Assembly (NCBI RefSeq): GCF_032918005.1
Contig: NZ_CP136628.1
Coordinates: forward strand, 7,301,501 to 7,365,500
Origin: Bradyrhizobium sp. NDS-1
GTDB lineage: Bacteria; Pseudomonadota; Alphaproteobacteria; Rhizobiales; Xanthobacteraceae
Direction: 5' to 3'
Length of the DNA: 64,000 nt
The translations under genes were made by a program, and so were the position numbers. Position 1 is the first letter of the stretch, and the number at the start of each line of letters is the position of its first letter. The notes beneath the pieces were generated by a model, which searched no databases, was not told the origin of the DNA, and saw only the letters and a list, made by a program, of their open reading frames with translations. Positions 25,062 through 33,905 of this stretch are shown piece by piece.

Positions 25062-26155
25062 TCCGTGCTTTCGACGCCTTTTCGCTGCCGGTGCTGCGCT
25101 GGCTCGATCCGGAGGATGCGCATCGCCTCGCGATCCAGGGCCTCCGCTTCCTGCCGCCGGCCAAGCCGCGTGCCGACGATCCCAAGCTCGCGGTGCGCGC
25201 CTTCGGGCTCAATTTCCCCAATCCGATCGGCATGGCCGCCGGCTTCGACAAGAGCGCCGAGGTGCCGGATGCGCTGCTGCGTCTCGGCTTCGGCTTCGTC
25301 GAGATCGGCTCGGTGACGCCGAAGCCGCAAGCCGGCAATCCGCGGCCGCGACTGTTTCGCCTGGAGCGCGACGAAGCCATCATCAACCGCATGGGTTTCA
25401 ACAATGACGGCGCGGATGTCGCGTTGCGCCGCCTCGCCGCGCGCGCGCAGCACGGCGGCATCGTCGGCGTCAATGTCGGCGCCAACAAGGATTCGCCGGA
25501 CCGCGTCGCCGACTACGTCAAGCTGATCGAGACCTTTGCGCCGGTCGCGAGCTATTTCACCGTCAATGTCTCCTCGCCGAATACGCCCGGCCTGCGCAAT
25601 CTGCAGGAAGGCGCGCTGCTCGACGAGCTCCTTGCGCGGGTGATCAACGCACGCGAGCGGGTGCGCCAGAAGGCCGGCGACACGCCGGTGCTGCTCAAGA
25701 TCGCGCCTGATTTGAGCCTTGCCCAGCTCGACGACGTCGTGCAGGTCGCGCGCTCGCGCCGGGTCGACGGCATGATCGTGTCGAACACGACCATCGCGCG
25801 GCCGAGCACGCTGCGCGAGCAGATGCGCGCCAAGGAGCAAGGCGGCTTGTCCGGCCGACCGCTGTTCCGCCTGTCGACGCGCATGGTCGCGGAGACCTAT
25901 GTGCGCGTCGAGGGCGCATTCCCGCTGATCGGCGTCGGCGGCGTCGATTCCGGCGGCGCTGCCCTGACCAAGATCCGCGCCGGCGCCAGCCTGATCCAGC
26001 TCTATTCGTCGCTGGTCTACAAGGGCCTCGGTCTCGTCGACGAGATCAAGCGCGATCTCACCTCGACGCTGCTCCGCACCGGGCGGGATTCGCTCTCCGA
26101 GATCGTCGGCGCGGATGCGGCGACGCTGACGGCGGAAGACTGGCCGGGCATGTAA
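25058..26155 (+). CDS. pyrD: Dihydroorotate dehydrogenase (quinone), class 2
   Basis: 365 residues. Oxidises dihydroorotate to orotate with FMN and passes electrons to membrane quinone. N-terminal amphipathic segment FDAFSLPVLRWLDPEDAHRLAIQGL is the membrane/quinone-binding part of class 2 enzymes. FMN and substrate sites: NPIGMAAGFDKSAEVPDALL, RMGFNNDG, and FTVNVSSPNTPGLRNLQ with the catalytic Ser. C-terminal phosphate loop: IGVGGVDSGGAALTKIRAGASLIQLYSSL. The start is GTG at 25058. Confidence 0.96.
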   Translation: MIRAFDAFSLPVLRWLDPEDAHRLAIQGLRFLPPAKPRADDPKLAVRAFGLNFPNPIGMAAGFDKSAEVPDALLRLGFGFVEIGSVTPKPQAGNPRPRLFRLERDEAIINRMGFNNDGADVALRRLAARAQHGGIVGVNVGANKDSPDRVADYVKLIETFAPVASYFTVNVSSPNTPGLRNLQEGALLDELLARVINARERVRQKAGDTPVLLKIAPDLSLAQLDDVVQVARSRRVDGMIVSNTTIARPSTLREQMRAKEQGGLSGRPLFRLSTRMVAETYVRVEGAFPLIGVGGVDSGGAALTKIRAGASLIQLYSSLVYKGLGLVDEIKRDLTSTLLRTGRDSLSEIVGADAATLTAEDWPGM

Positions 26156-26161
26156 GGCAGT

Positions 26162-26240
26162 CTCGTGCCCCGGACGCAGCGCTTCTTCAGCGGTGCGCTG
26201 CAGAGGCGGGGCCCATACTGCAGCGCGTCCGGGACACGAG
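26162..26240. repeat. Inverted repeat CTCGTGCCCCGGACGC / GCGTCCGGGACACGAG
   Basis: 16-bp arms at 26162-26177 and 26225-26240 with one mismatch fill the gap between the convergent pyrD and MATE genes. It belongs with the shorter palindromes at 7178 and 8144. Confidence 0.7.
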
Positions 26241-27566
26241 CTACGATTTCGAGAACGTCGCCCGGTACAACGCCGGATACATTGCCCCCTGCAATCCGCC
26301 GCGTGCCACGTAGAACGCGATCAGCGCACACCACAGCCCGGCATTGCCGAGGGACTGCAGCGCCCACCAGGTGATGAGGAAGATCGCGAGCGACGCCAGC
26401 ATCAGGTTGCGCATCTGGCGCGCCCAGGTCGCGCCGACATAGATGCCGTCGAAGCCGAAGGCGAACACGCCGGGGATCGGCGCAAGCACGATGAATGGAA
26501 GGAAGTCGCGCGCGGCGCGACGCACGTCCTCGCTCGCGGTCATGACGTTGATGATATCAGGTCCGAACGTCGCGAACAGCGCGGCGACGACCATCGCGAA
26601 GCCGAGCCCCCACAGCAGCACCAGCCGTGTCGAATCCGCAAAGCCCTTTGCGTTGCGTGCGCCAAAGCTTCGGCCGCAAAGCTGCTGGGCGGCGTTGGCG
26701 AGGCCGTCGAGGAAGAAGGCGCTCACCAAAAGGAAATTGTTGAGCACGGAATTCGCCGCGAGCGTCACGTCGCCGGCACGCGCGCCCTTGGCGGTGAAGA
26801 ACAGGAACACCGCGATCAGCGCCGCGGTGCGGATCAGGATGTCGGTGTTCACCGCCAGGAGCCGCATCAGCTTTGCGCGATCGAACAGAACTGCGCGAGG
26901 CACCTTGAAGCCGCCAACGGCATATCGGCGGCAGACAATGACGCCGAGCACGAATCCCGTCGTCTCCGACAGCACCGCAGCGATGGCCGCGCCCGCGATG
27001 CCGGTGTCGTAGACCAGCACCAGCAGGATAGTCGCCGCCATGTTGATCAGGTTGATGACGACCTGGAGGCCGAGCGCCGGATTGGCGCGGGCCTGCCCCA
27101 CCAGCCATCCGAGAATGACGTAATTGGCGAAGGCGAAGGGCGAGGACCAGATCCGGATCATGAAATAGGTCTTCGCGGCGCGTGTCACGCCTTCGCTGCC
27201 GCCCATCAGGTCGAACAGCACGGCGGCCAGCGGCAATTGCAGCAGGATCAGAGCGGCGCCGACCAGGCCCGCCACGATGAAGCCGCGCACCAGGATCACG
27301 GTCTGCTCGCGCGCCTCGCCGGCGCCGAGCGCCTGTGCGGTGAAGGCGAGCGTGCTCATGCGCAGGAAGCCGAACAGCCAGAACAGGCAGTCGAAGATCA
27401 CGGAGGCCATCGCGACGCCGCCGAGCAGGGCGGCGTCATCGAGCCGTCCGATCGCCGTGGTCGAGACCACGCCGATCAGCGGCGTGGTGAGGTTCGCGAC
27501 CATCGCAGGTCCGGCGATGGTGAATACCTGGCGGGAGCCGATCCTGGGATGAACGGGCGCGTTCAT
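26241..27566 (-). CDS. MATE family efflux transporter (DinF-like)
   Basis: 441 residues with twelve expected membrane segments. It opens NAPVHPRIGSRQVFTIAGPAMVANLTTPLIGVVSTTAIGR, the MATE first helix, and has FLRMSTLAFTAQALGAGE and the second-half counterpart SAFFLDGLANAAQQLCGRSFGA, typical of the DinF branch. MATE pumps exchange H+ or Na+ for cationic drugs or metabolites. ATG at 27566 lies one base after the stop of the MBL hydrolase gene, so both are one operon. A second MATE gene lies at 48395. Confidence 0.92.
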   Translation of the reverse strand: MNAPVHPRIGSRQVFTIAGPAMVANLTTPLIGVVSTTAIGRLDDAALLGGVAMASVIFDCLFWLFGFLRMSTLAFTAQALGAGEAREQTVILVRGFIVAGLVGAALILLQLPLAAVLFDLMGGSEGVTRAAKTYFMIRIWSSPFAFANYVILGWLVGQARANPALGLQVVINLINMAATILLVLVYDTGIAGAAIAAVLSETTGFVLGVIVCRRYAVGGFKVPRAVLFDRAKLMRLLAVNTDILIRTAALIAVFLFFTAKGARAGDVTLAANSVLNNFLLVSAFFLDGLANAAQQLCGRSFGARNAKGFADSTRLVLLWGLGFAMVVAALFATFGPDIINVMTASEDVRRAARDFLPFIVLAPIPGVFAFGFDGIYVGATWARQMRNLMLASLAIFLITWWALQSLGNAGLWCALIAFYVARGGLQGAMYPALYRATFSKS

Positions 27567-27567
27567 G

Positions 27568-28302
27568 TCAGAACACGAGCACCATGCCGTCTTCGGCGGC
27601 GAGGTGCTCGATGTCGTCCAGACGCGACAGCATGTCGTCGCTCATATGGGTGAGGACGAGACGTTTTGCGCCGATGGCCGGCAAATTCCGTTCCAAGGTC
27701 TTCAGGCTGAGATGGTTCTTGACCACCCTCTCGTACATATAGGCTTCCACAATGAAAAGGTCGGCGCCATGCGCCAGCGGAATGAGCGTATCCGTCCATT
27801 CGGTATCGGCACTGTAGGCGAGCGTGCGGCCCTCGGCCTCGACGCGATAGGCGAGGAAGGGACCTCCGGATTCGCCGTGCACGACCGGATAGGGCGTCAC
27901 GCTTACCGCCCCGAAGGTCTTGCTTTGCTCGGGCGCGAGCTCCACGACCTCCAGCTCGAAACGCTGTTTGGTCCGGGAGGAGTGCTCGAACAGCGCCTCC
28001 ATCACCTGGGCGAGCCGTGCCTCGATACCTGCAGGGCCGGCGATGGTCAGCGGCCGCATCCGCCGCGAAAACTGCGCGTCGAGCAGCAGAAACGGCAGCC
28101 CGGCGAAATGGTCGCCGTGGAAATGCGTGATCAGGATCAGGTCGATGTCGTCGCGCGCGATCTCGAGCCGCTTCAACGCCGGCAGAGCCGACGCGCCGCA
28201 ATCGATCAGGAAATTGGTCGCGCGCCCCGAGACGTGGAAGCAGGTGTTGAGCCTGCCTCCTGAGCCGAAGGCGTCGCCGCAGCCGACAAAGCGCAGTTGC
28301 AT
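27568..28302 (-). CDS. MBL-fold metallo-hydrolase (RNase Z-like)
   Basis: 244 residues starting MQLRFVGCGDAFGSGGRLNT. Metal-binding motif ITHFHGDHFAGLPFLLLD (HxHxDH), a second His in PYPVVHGE, Asp in LAYSADTEWTD, and a C-terminal LVLTHMSDD. The layout GCGDAFGSGGR plus HFHGDHFAGLP is that of the RNase Z/arylsulfatase-like MBL group, but the tRNA-clamping exosite arm is absent, so it is not a standard RNase Z. ATG at 28302 is the first start that matches the fold. It lies just before the MATE gene. Confidence 0.85.
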   Translation of the reverse strand: MQLRFVGCGDAFGSGGRLNTCFHVSGRATNFLIDCGASALPALKRLEIARDDIDLILITHFHGDHFAGLPFLLLDAQFSRRMRPLTIAGPAGIEARLAQVMEALFEHSSRTKQRFELEVVELAPEQSKTFGAVSVTPYPVVHGESGGPFLAYRVEAEGRTLAYSADTEWTDTLIPLAHGADLFIVEAYMYERVVKNHLSLKTLERNLPAIGAKRLVLTHMSDDMLSRLDDIEHLAAEDGMVLVF

Positions 28303-28325
28303 CGGCTGCGCTACTCCTTTGACCT

Positions 28326-28631
28326 TTAGCGGCGGCGCGGCGCGCCGAAGACGCGCGAGAGCAGCCAGATCGGGATCACGATGACCGCGCCGAGCAGGAA
28401 GTAGCGCCACAGCCAGTTCACGGTGTCGAAACCGAGATCCCACAGGCGCTCGAACAGCAGGCGGATGCTGGTGAGGATGTTCCAGGGATCGAAGCCGATC
28501 GCGGCGAGCACGACGCCGACCAGGATCGAGAGCAGGACCAGGCGGAACGCGACCGCCAGCGGCGAGCCGCCGAGAAAGCGGTTCAGGCCATCGCTGTGGC
28601 CGGCCGGCAAATCTCTGACGTCTTGGACCAT
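28326..28631 (-). CDS. DUF6460-type small integral membrane protein
   Basis: 101 residues with two membrane helices, VAFRLVLLSILVGVVLAAIGF and YFLLGAVIVIPIWLLSRVFG, separated by the amphipathic DPWNILTSIRLLFERLWDLGF. This layout is known in alphaproteobacteria as DUF6460; function unknown. ATG at 28631 with GAGGAG upstream is clearly better than ATG at 28661. The gene precedes the MBL hydrolase by 23 bases on the same strand and may belong to its operon. Confidence 0.75.
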   Translation of the reverse strand: MVQDVRDLPAGHSDGLNRFLGGSPLAVAFRLVLLSILVGVVLAAIGFDPWNILTSIRLLFERLWDLGFDTVNWLWRYFLLGAVIVIPIWLLSRVFGAPRRR

Positions 28632-28759
28632 CTCAAACTCCTCAGGCGGATTCGACCCCATTATAGGGCACGGCGAGGGACATGGGGAACCCGTATGGGG
28701 GCGTCAATCGGGTTACGGGAGTTTAATTCGGGTAGGCGCGCCCGGGCCACCGTCGACTA

Positions 28760-30421
28760 TCACATCTCCATCTCCGCCGGCTCCGCCTTCAGCATCCTCT
28801 CCAGCGTTTCCAGCCTGTCCGCTTCCTTCGGAGGCTTGTCCCAGCGCAGGCGGCTGATGCGGGGGAAGCGCATGGCGACGCCGGATTTGTGCCGTGGCGA
28901 GCGCTGCAGACCCTCGAACGCCACCTCCAGCACCAGACCCTGGTCCGGCTCGTGCACGACATGGCGAACGGGGCCGAATTTCTCCGTGGTGTTGCGGCGG
29001 ACGAAGCGGTCGATCTGGAGCAGTTCCTCGTCGGTGAAGCCGAAATAGGCCTTGCCGACCGGCACCAGCTCATCGCCGCCCTCGCCTGCGGTCCAGACGC
29101 CGAAGGTGTAGTCGGAATAATAGGACGAGCGCTTGCCGTGACCGCGCTGTGCATACATCAGCACGGCATCGATGATGTGCGGATCGCGCTTCCACTTCCA
29201 CCACTGCCCCTTCGGCCTGCCCGGCAGATAGGATGCATCGCGCCGCTTCAGCATGACGCCCTCGACGGCGTCCGCGTCCTCGCCGGCGCCGGCGCTTGCC
29301 GGATCGGCGCGCGCAGCGGTCAGCGCGTCCCAGCTTGCGAAGGGCACGGTGGGCGACAGATCGATGCGGGGATCGCCGAGCTTCGCGATGAAGGTCTCCA
29401 GCCGCTCGCGCCGCTCCGCGAACGGCAGCTCGCGCAGATCGTTCTCGTCGTCGCCGAGCAAATCATAGGCGCGCAGATGGATCGGAAATTCCTTGATCAG
29501 CTTCGGCGAGACGACCTTGCGGTTGAGCCGCTGTTGCAGAACGTTGAAGCTCTGCACGCGACCCTCGCGCAGGATCAGCAACTCGCCGTCGATGGCGCCC
29601 GGCAGCCGCAGCGACGGCACGAGGTCCGGGAAACTGCCCGTGATGTCCTCGCCGGTACGCGAATAGAGCCGCGCGGTGACATGACCGCGGTCGTCCCGCC
29701 CCGCCACCGCTTGCACGCGGATACCGTCCCATTTCCACTCGGCGATATAGTCGGCGGGATCGAGCGCGGCAAAATCCGTATCCTCGATCGCATGCGCGAG
29801 CATGACCGGCCGGAACGGTGCGGGATCGCGATTGACCGGCTTGTCGCCGCGGCCTTCCAGCCAGGCGAACAGGTCGAGATAAGGCGGCGAAAGCCCCGGC
29901 CAGATCAGCTCGACCTCGTGCGGGTCCTTGTCGCCGAGCGCGGCGGCTGCGGTCTTGGCGAGGCGCGCGGAGATGCCGATGCGAAGCGCGCCGGTGACGA
30001 GCTTCAGTAGCGCCCAGCGGCCGGTCTCGTCCAGCTCGTCGAGCCAGCGTTCGAGCTGCTTCGGCAGCTCGGTCTTGCCGAGCGTGCGAAGCGTGGTGAC
30101 GACTTCGCTGAGCGATGGCGGCGGCGGGTTGTTGTGGCCAGCCAGCGCAGCCTTCGGCCACATCAGCGCCACCGTCTCCGAGAGATCACCGACATAGTCG
30201 TAGGACAGTCCAAACAGCACCTCATCGGTGCGCGACGCAATGAGATCGCGGATCAGCGCGGGCTTGGCATGCTTGAAGCTGAGCGCGCCGGTGAGCGCGG
30301 CCAGCGCGTAGCCGCGGTCGGGATCGCCGACCTCACGAAAATAGCCGGTGATCAACCGCAGCTTGTTGTTGCGGCCGGGCTCATAAGCGAGACGGTCCAG
30401 AAGCTCGGCGAAGCGGTTCAT
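28760..30421 (-). CDS. ATP-dependent DNA ligase of the ligase-associated repair set
   Basis: 553 residues. N-terminal DNA-binding domain (MNRFAELLDRLAYEPGRNNK...), then the adenylation domain with nucleophilic Lys in AEWKWDGIRVQAV (KxDGxR), motif III-like IDGELLILREG, motif IV VEGVMLKRRDA and motif V WWKWKRD, and a C-terminal OB fold VRHVVHEPDQGLVLEVAFEG. It seals nicks using ATP. Family members are encoded with an MBL exonuclease, an Lhr-like helicase and PdeM. Here it overlaps the exonuclease stop by 4 bases (ATGA). A longer frame to 30826 runs into the exonuclease gene and is not used. Confidence 0.95.
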   Translation of the reverse strand: MNRFAELLDRLAYEPGRNNKLRLITGYFREVGDPDRGYALAALTGALSFKHAKPALIRDLIASRTDEVLFGLSYDYVGDLSETVALMWPKAALAGHNNPPPPSLSEVVTTLRTLGKTELPKQLERWLDELDETGRWALLKLVTGALRIGISARLAKTAAAALGDKDPHEVELIWPGLSPPYLDLFAWLEGRGDKPVNRDPAPFRPVMLAHAIEDTDFAALDPADYIAEWKWDGIRVQAVAGRDDRGHVTARLYSRTGEDITGSFPDLVPSLRLPGAIDGELLILREGRVQSFNVLQQRLNRKVVSPKLIKEFPIHLRAYDLLGDDENDLRELPFAERRERLETFIAKLGDPRIDLSPTVPFASWDALTAARADPASAGAGEDADAVEGVMLKRRDASYLPGRPKGQWWKWKRDPHIIDAVLMYAQRGHGKRSSYYSDYTFGVWTAGEGGDELVPVGKAYFGFTDEELLQIDRFVRRNTTEKFGPVRHVVHEPDQGLVLEVAFEGLQRSPRHKSGVAMRFPRISRLRWDKPPKEADRLETLERMLKAEPAEMEM

Positions 30422-31479
30422 GCTTCGGCCTCGTCTTGAAGCGGCGTCTCGCTCTCCTCCTCGTCGCCATAACCGACGAGATCGAGCGGCTGCGCTTTCA
30501 GGCCTTTGCTCCGGCACCAATGCACCAGCGCATCTTCCTGGCCGTGCGTAACCCAGATTTCGCCGGCGCCGGTCGCGCCGATCGTGGCGGTAAGGCCGTC
30601 CCAATCGGCGTGGTCGGAGATCACCAGCGGCAGCTCGACGCCGCGCTGCCGCGCCCGGGCGCGCACGCGCATCCATCCCGAAGCGAACGCGGTGACGGGA
30701 TCGGGAAAACGCCGCGTCCAGAGATCTGATGTCGCCGAGGGCGGTGCCAGCGTGATGGTGCCGGCGAGCGCGGCCTTTTTCACGCCTTTCACCGGCCTGA
30801 GCTCGCCGAGCGCGATCCCGCGGCACTGATAATACTCGGTGATCTTCTCCATCGCGCCATGCAGATAGATCGGCGCCTCATAGCCGGCCTGCCGCAGCAG
30901 CGCGATCACGCGCTGGGCCTTGCCGAGCGAATAGGCACCGACGAGATGCGCGCGTTCCGGAAACAGCGCGACGGAGGCGAGCAGCTTCTTCACCTCGTCC
31001 GCGGCATCGCCGTGCCGGAACACAGGCAGCCCGAACGTTGCCTCCGTGATGAAGACGTCGCAGGGCACCAGCTCGAACGGCGCGCAGGTCGGGTCGGGCG
31101 CGTCCTTGTAGTCGCCGGAAGCGACGATGCAGGTATCCTTGCAGGTCACGGCGACCTGCGCCGACCCCAGCACGTGGCCGGCCGGGTGAAATTTCACGCG
31201 GACATCGCCGAGCCGGATCTCCTCGCCGTAGCGGATGGCTTGCGTCGATCCGGCAAAATTCTCGCCGTAGCGCAGCCGCATCATGTCCAGCGTTTCCTGC
31301 GTCGCCAGCACCGCGCCGTGGCCGGCGCGGGCATGGTCGGAATGGCCGTGGGTGATCACGGCACGCTCGACCGGGCGAACGGGGTCGATATGGAAGCCGC
31401 CGGGCTTGCAGCACAGGCCGCTCGCGACTGGCAGCAGGATGTCTTGCGGACGCATCGTTGTCATATAGGGAGGAGCCAT
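30418..31479 (-). CDS. Ligase-associated DNA exonuclease, MBL fold (SNM1/Pso2-like)
   Basis: 353 residues. Metallo-beta-lactamase/beta-CASP enzyme: AVITHGHSDHARAGHGAVLA (HxHxDH), KFHPAGHVLGSAQ, CIVASGDYKD (Asp ligand), and C-terminal ISDHADWDGL (motif B/C). Family members (TIGR04122 type) process DNA ends for the partner ligase. It is first in a two-gene operon, followed by the ligase with a 4-base overlap. ATG at 31479; two later Met codons (residues 6 and 9) are possible, since no strong ribosome-binding site separates them. Confidence 0.93.
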   Translation of the reverse strand: MAPPYMTTMRPQDILLPVASGLCCKPGGFHIDPVRPVERAVITHGHSDHARAGHGAVLATQETLDMMRLRYGENFAGSTQAIRYGEEIRLGDVRVKFHPAGHVLGSAQVAVTCKDTCIVASGDYKDAPDPTCAPFELVPCDVFITEATFGLPVFRHGDAADEVKKLLASVALFPERAHLVGAYSLGKAQRVIALLRQAGYEAPIYLHGAMEKITEYYQCRGIALGELRPVKGVKKAALAGTITLAPPSATSDLWTRRFPDPVTAFASGWMRVRARARQRGVELPLVISDHADWDGLTATIGATGAGEIWVTHGQEDALVHWCRSKGLKAQPLDLVGYGDEEESETPLQDEAEA

Positions 31480-31491
31480 TCCAAATTAAGC

Positions 31492-31573
31492 CGTCATGCG
31501 CGGGCTTGACCCGCGCATCCATCCTCTTAAACAGTTCCATTTTTGATGGATTGCCGGTCAAGTCCGGCAATGA
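31492..31573. repeat. Palindromic intergenic repeat, family A copy 3
   Basis: ATGCGCGGG-CTTGA-CCCGCGCAT (31496-31518) and ATTGCCGG-TCAAGT-CCGGCAAT (31550-31571), linked by CCATC...GATGG. Same design as the copies at 1582 and 12161. It sits between the divergent exonuclease and methyltransferase genes and produces a false N-terminal extension of the latter. Confidence 0.8.
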
Positions 31574-31586
31574 CAATTGGTTCCCA

Positions 31587-32513
31587 ATGCCTCTGCGCCT
31601 ATTCCAGTCCTCCGGCGATCTCATGGCCGACCGCCGCTTCGAATTCGCGCGCGACCTCCAGCTCAAGGGCGACCTGACCGCCGCCGCGGACCTCCTGGAG
31701 CAGGCGCTCGAGCTCGCGCCTGACTTCACATCGGCCTGGTTCACGCTCGGCGAAATCCGTCAGCAGCTCGGCGAGCGCGACAGGGCGATCGCGGCGTTTC
31801 GAGAGGCGCGCCGGTCCGACCCTGGCGATCAGCACGGCGCTGGCCTGCATCTGATGCGGCTCGGCGATGCCGAGATGGCGGAGATGCCCAAGGCCTATGT
31901 GCAGGCACTGTTCGACCAGTACGCGCCGCGCTTCGAGCATACGCTCATCAACGATCTCGGCTACCGCGCGCCCAGCCTGATCTTCAAGGCGGTGCTGGCC
32001 GCACGGGTCGCGGCGAAGAAGCCGGCCTACTTCAAGCGCACCATCGATCTCGGCTGCGGCACCGGCCTTGCGGCAGCCGCCTTCGCCAAGCAGGTTGACC
32101 ATTTCATCGGCATCGATCTGTCGCCCGGCATGATCAAGCAGGCGCGCGCCACGGGCCTCTATGCCGAGCTCGAGGTCGCCGACATGATCGAGGGCCTGCG
32201 CACCAAGAGTGATGGATTCGCAAACCTCATCGTCGCCGCGGACGCCTTCGTCTATCTCTCCGATCTCGCACCGGTGCTGACCGAAACTAGGCGCGTGCTC
32301 GTCTCGGGCGGCGTGCTCGCCTTCACGCTGGAGACGCATGACGGCAGCGGCGTCGTTCTCGGCGAGGGCCTGCGTTATGCCCACTCCGCGGAATATGTGC
32401 GCGGCGCGCTCACCAGGGCCGGCCTGAAGCTGCTGACGCTGGAGCCCGCCTCGCCGCGCAACGAGAACAACGAGCCGGTGCGCGGTCTCGTCGTCGTCGC
32501 CGAGAAAACTTGA
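31587..32513 (+). CDS. TPR-containing class I SAM-dependent methyltransferase
   Basis: 308 residues. An N-terminal tetratricopeptide-like part (RRFEFARDLQLKGDLTAAADLLEQALELAPDFTSAWFTLGEIRQQLGERDRAIAAFREARRSDP, residues about 15-78) precedes a methyltransferase domain with motif I TIDLGCGTGLAAAAFA, motif II-like FIGIDLSPGMIKQAR and a YLSDLAPVLTETRRVLVSGGVLAFTLET block. The substrate is unknown; the TPR suggests a protein partner. ATG at 31587 gives MPLRLFQSSGDLMADRRF; the ATG at 31623 is an alternative. The frame upstream of 31587 translates the repeat and is not coding. Confidence 0.85.
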   Translation: MPLRLFQSSGDLMADRRFEFARDLQLKGDLTAAADLLEQALELAPDFTSAWFTLGEIRQQLGERDRAIAAFREARRSDPGDQHGAGLHLMRLGDAEMAEMPKAYVQALFDQYAPRFEHTLINDLGYRAPSLIFKAVLAARVAAKKPAYFKRTIDLGCGTGLAAAAFAKQVDHFIGIDLSPGMIKQARATGLYAELEVADMIEGLRTKSDGFANLIVAADAFVYLSDLAPVLTETRRVLVSGGVLAFTLETHDGSGVVLGEGLRYAHSAEYVRGALTRAGLKLLTLEPASPRNENNEPVRGLVVVAEKT

Positions 32514-32629
32514 GTCCAGGCGCTAGGCGCCCTGCGATTTCAGCATCATTGCGTCGCAAAGCCGCGACTTCCCACTTGCGAGCCGAGCCGCAATGCCAGC
32601 ACAATGCTCCCGCTAGGGAGAAACAAATA

Positions 32630-33859
32630 ATGACGAAGAATCCATCGCGGCGCGATTTCAGCGCCGCCGCGCTCGCCACCATCGCCGCATCCACTCTACC
32701 CGCGCCGTACGTCTGGGCCGCCGAGAAGAAATACGATGCGGGCGCCAGCGACACCGAGATCAAGATCGGGCAGACCGTGCCGCATTCCGGCCCCGGCTCG
32801 CTCTACGGCGTGCTGGGCCGCGTCGGCGAAGCCTATTTCCAGATGCTGAACGAGAAGGGCGGCATCAACGGCCGCAAGGTCAAGTTCCTCACGATGGACG
32901 ATGCCTACAGCGCGCCGAAATGCGTCGAGGCGACGCGGCGCCTGGTCGAGCAGGAGGAGGTGCTGGCGCTCTACGGCTCGCTCGGCACTGCACCGCAGAC
33001 CGCCGTGCACAAGTACCTGAACTCCAAGGGCGTGCCGCAGCTGCTGCTCAACACCGGCGCGTCGAAGTGGAATAACCCGAAAGAGTTCAAATGGACGATG
33101 GCGGGCCTGCCGCTCTATCCGACCGAGGCGCGCATCCTCGCGCGCCACGTCGTCAGCGTGAAGCCGAACGCGAAGATCGGCATCCTCTACCAGAACGACG
33201 ATTTCGGCCGCGACTTCCTCGGACCGTTCAAGAAAGTGCTGGCCGATGCGGGCGGCACCGCGCAGGTGATCATGGAGCAGACCTATGATCTCACCGAGCC
33301 GACCGTGGATTCCCAGCTCATCAACCTGTCGAAGTCGGGCGCCGACGTCTTCTACAACATCTCCACCGGCAAGGCCTCGTCGCAGTCGATCCGCAAAGTC
33401 GCCGAGCTCGGCTGGAAGCCGCTGCAGCTTCTCTCCGCCGGCTCGACCGGCCGCTCGATCCTCAGCGCCGCCGGGCTCGAGAACGCCACCGGCATCGTCG
33501 CCATCCGCTACAACAAGGAGGTCGGCCTGCCCAAATGGGAGAAGGATCCCGACGTGATGGCGTTCGAGGAGCTGCGCAAGAAATACACCCCGGCGATCGA
33601 CCCCGACAATACGATCGCCTTCGCCGGCTACGGCCAGGCCGCGAGCATGGCCGAGATCCTGCGCCGCTGTGGCAACGATCTCACCCGCGCCAACGTGCTG
33701 AAGCAGGCCTCGACGCTCGCGGGCTTCCATTCGCCCTACTTCCTCGACGGCGTCAGCTACAGCTACACGCCCGAGGACTACACGCCGATGAAGACGCTGT
33801 TCATCTCCACCTTCACCGGCAAGGATTGGGATATTTCCGACAAGCCGATGTCGGAGTAG
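32630..33859 (+). CDS. Periplasmic binding protein, branched-chain amino acid type, probably Tat-exported
   Basis: 409 residues. The N terminus TKNPSRRDFSAAALATIAAS carries a twin-arginine motif before a hydrophobic stretch ending PAPYVWAAE. The mature domain opens EIKIGQTVPHSGPGSLYGVLGRVGEAYFQMLNEKGGINGRKVKFL, the Peripla_BP_6/LivJ family, with WTMAGLPLYPTEARIL and NDDFGRDFLGPFKK. Ligands of the family include branched-chain amino acids, amides and aromatics. No permease or ATPase genes are nearby, so it is an orphan. AGGGAG precedes ATG at 32630. Confidence 0.9.
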   Translation: MTKNPSRRDFSAAALATIAASTLPAPYVWAAEKKYDAGASDTEIKIGQTVPHSGPGSLYGVLGRVGEAYFQMLNEKGGINGRKVKFLTMDDAYSAPKCVEATRRLVEQEEVLALYGSLGTAPQTAVHKYLNSKGVPQLLLNTGASKWNNPKEFKWTMAGLPLYPTEARILARHVVSVKPNAKIGILYQNDDFGRDFLGPFKKVLADAGGTAQVIMEQTYDLTEPTVDSQLINLSKSGADVFYNISTGKASSQSIRKVAELGWKPLQLLSAGSTGRSILSAAGLENATGIVAIRYNKEVGLPKWEKDPDVMAFEELRKKYTPAIDPDNTIAFAGYGQAASMAEILRRCGNDLTRANVLKQASTLAGFHSPYFLDGVSYSYTPEDYTPMKTLFISTFTGKDWDISDKPMSE

Positions 33860-33905
33860 GCGATACATTTCCCTGCGGCCGTCCTGCGGGACGTCCGCTC
33901 GGGCG

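Noticed and set aside
26193..27653. A 486-codon plus-strand frame opposite the MATE gene
   Set aside because: Antisense to a clear MATE transporter; Glu/Gln/His-rich without a fold.
30422..30826. N-terminal extension of the DNA ligase
   Set aside because: It overlaps the exonuclease gene, and the ligase has a coupled ATG at 30421 at its conserved start.
31458..31586. N-terminal extension of the TPR methyltransferase
   Set aside because: It translates the palindromic repeat at 31492-31573.
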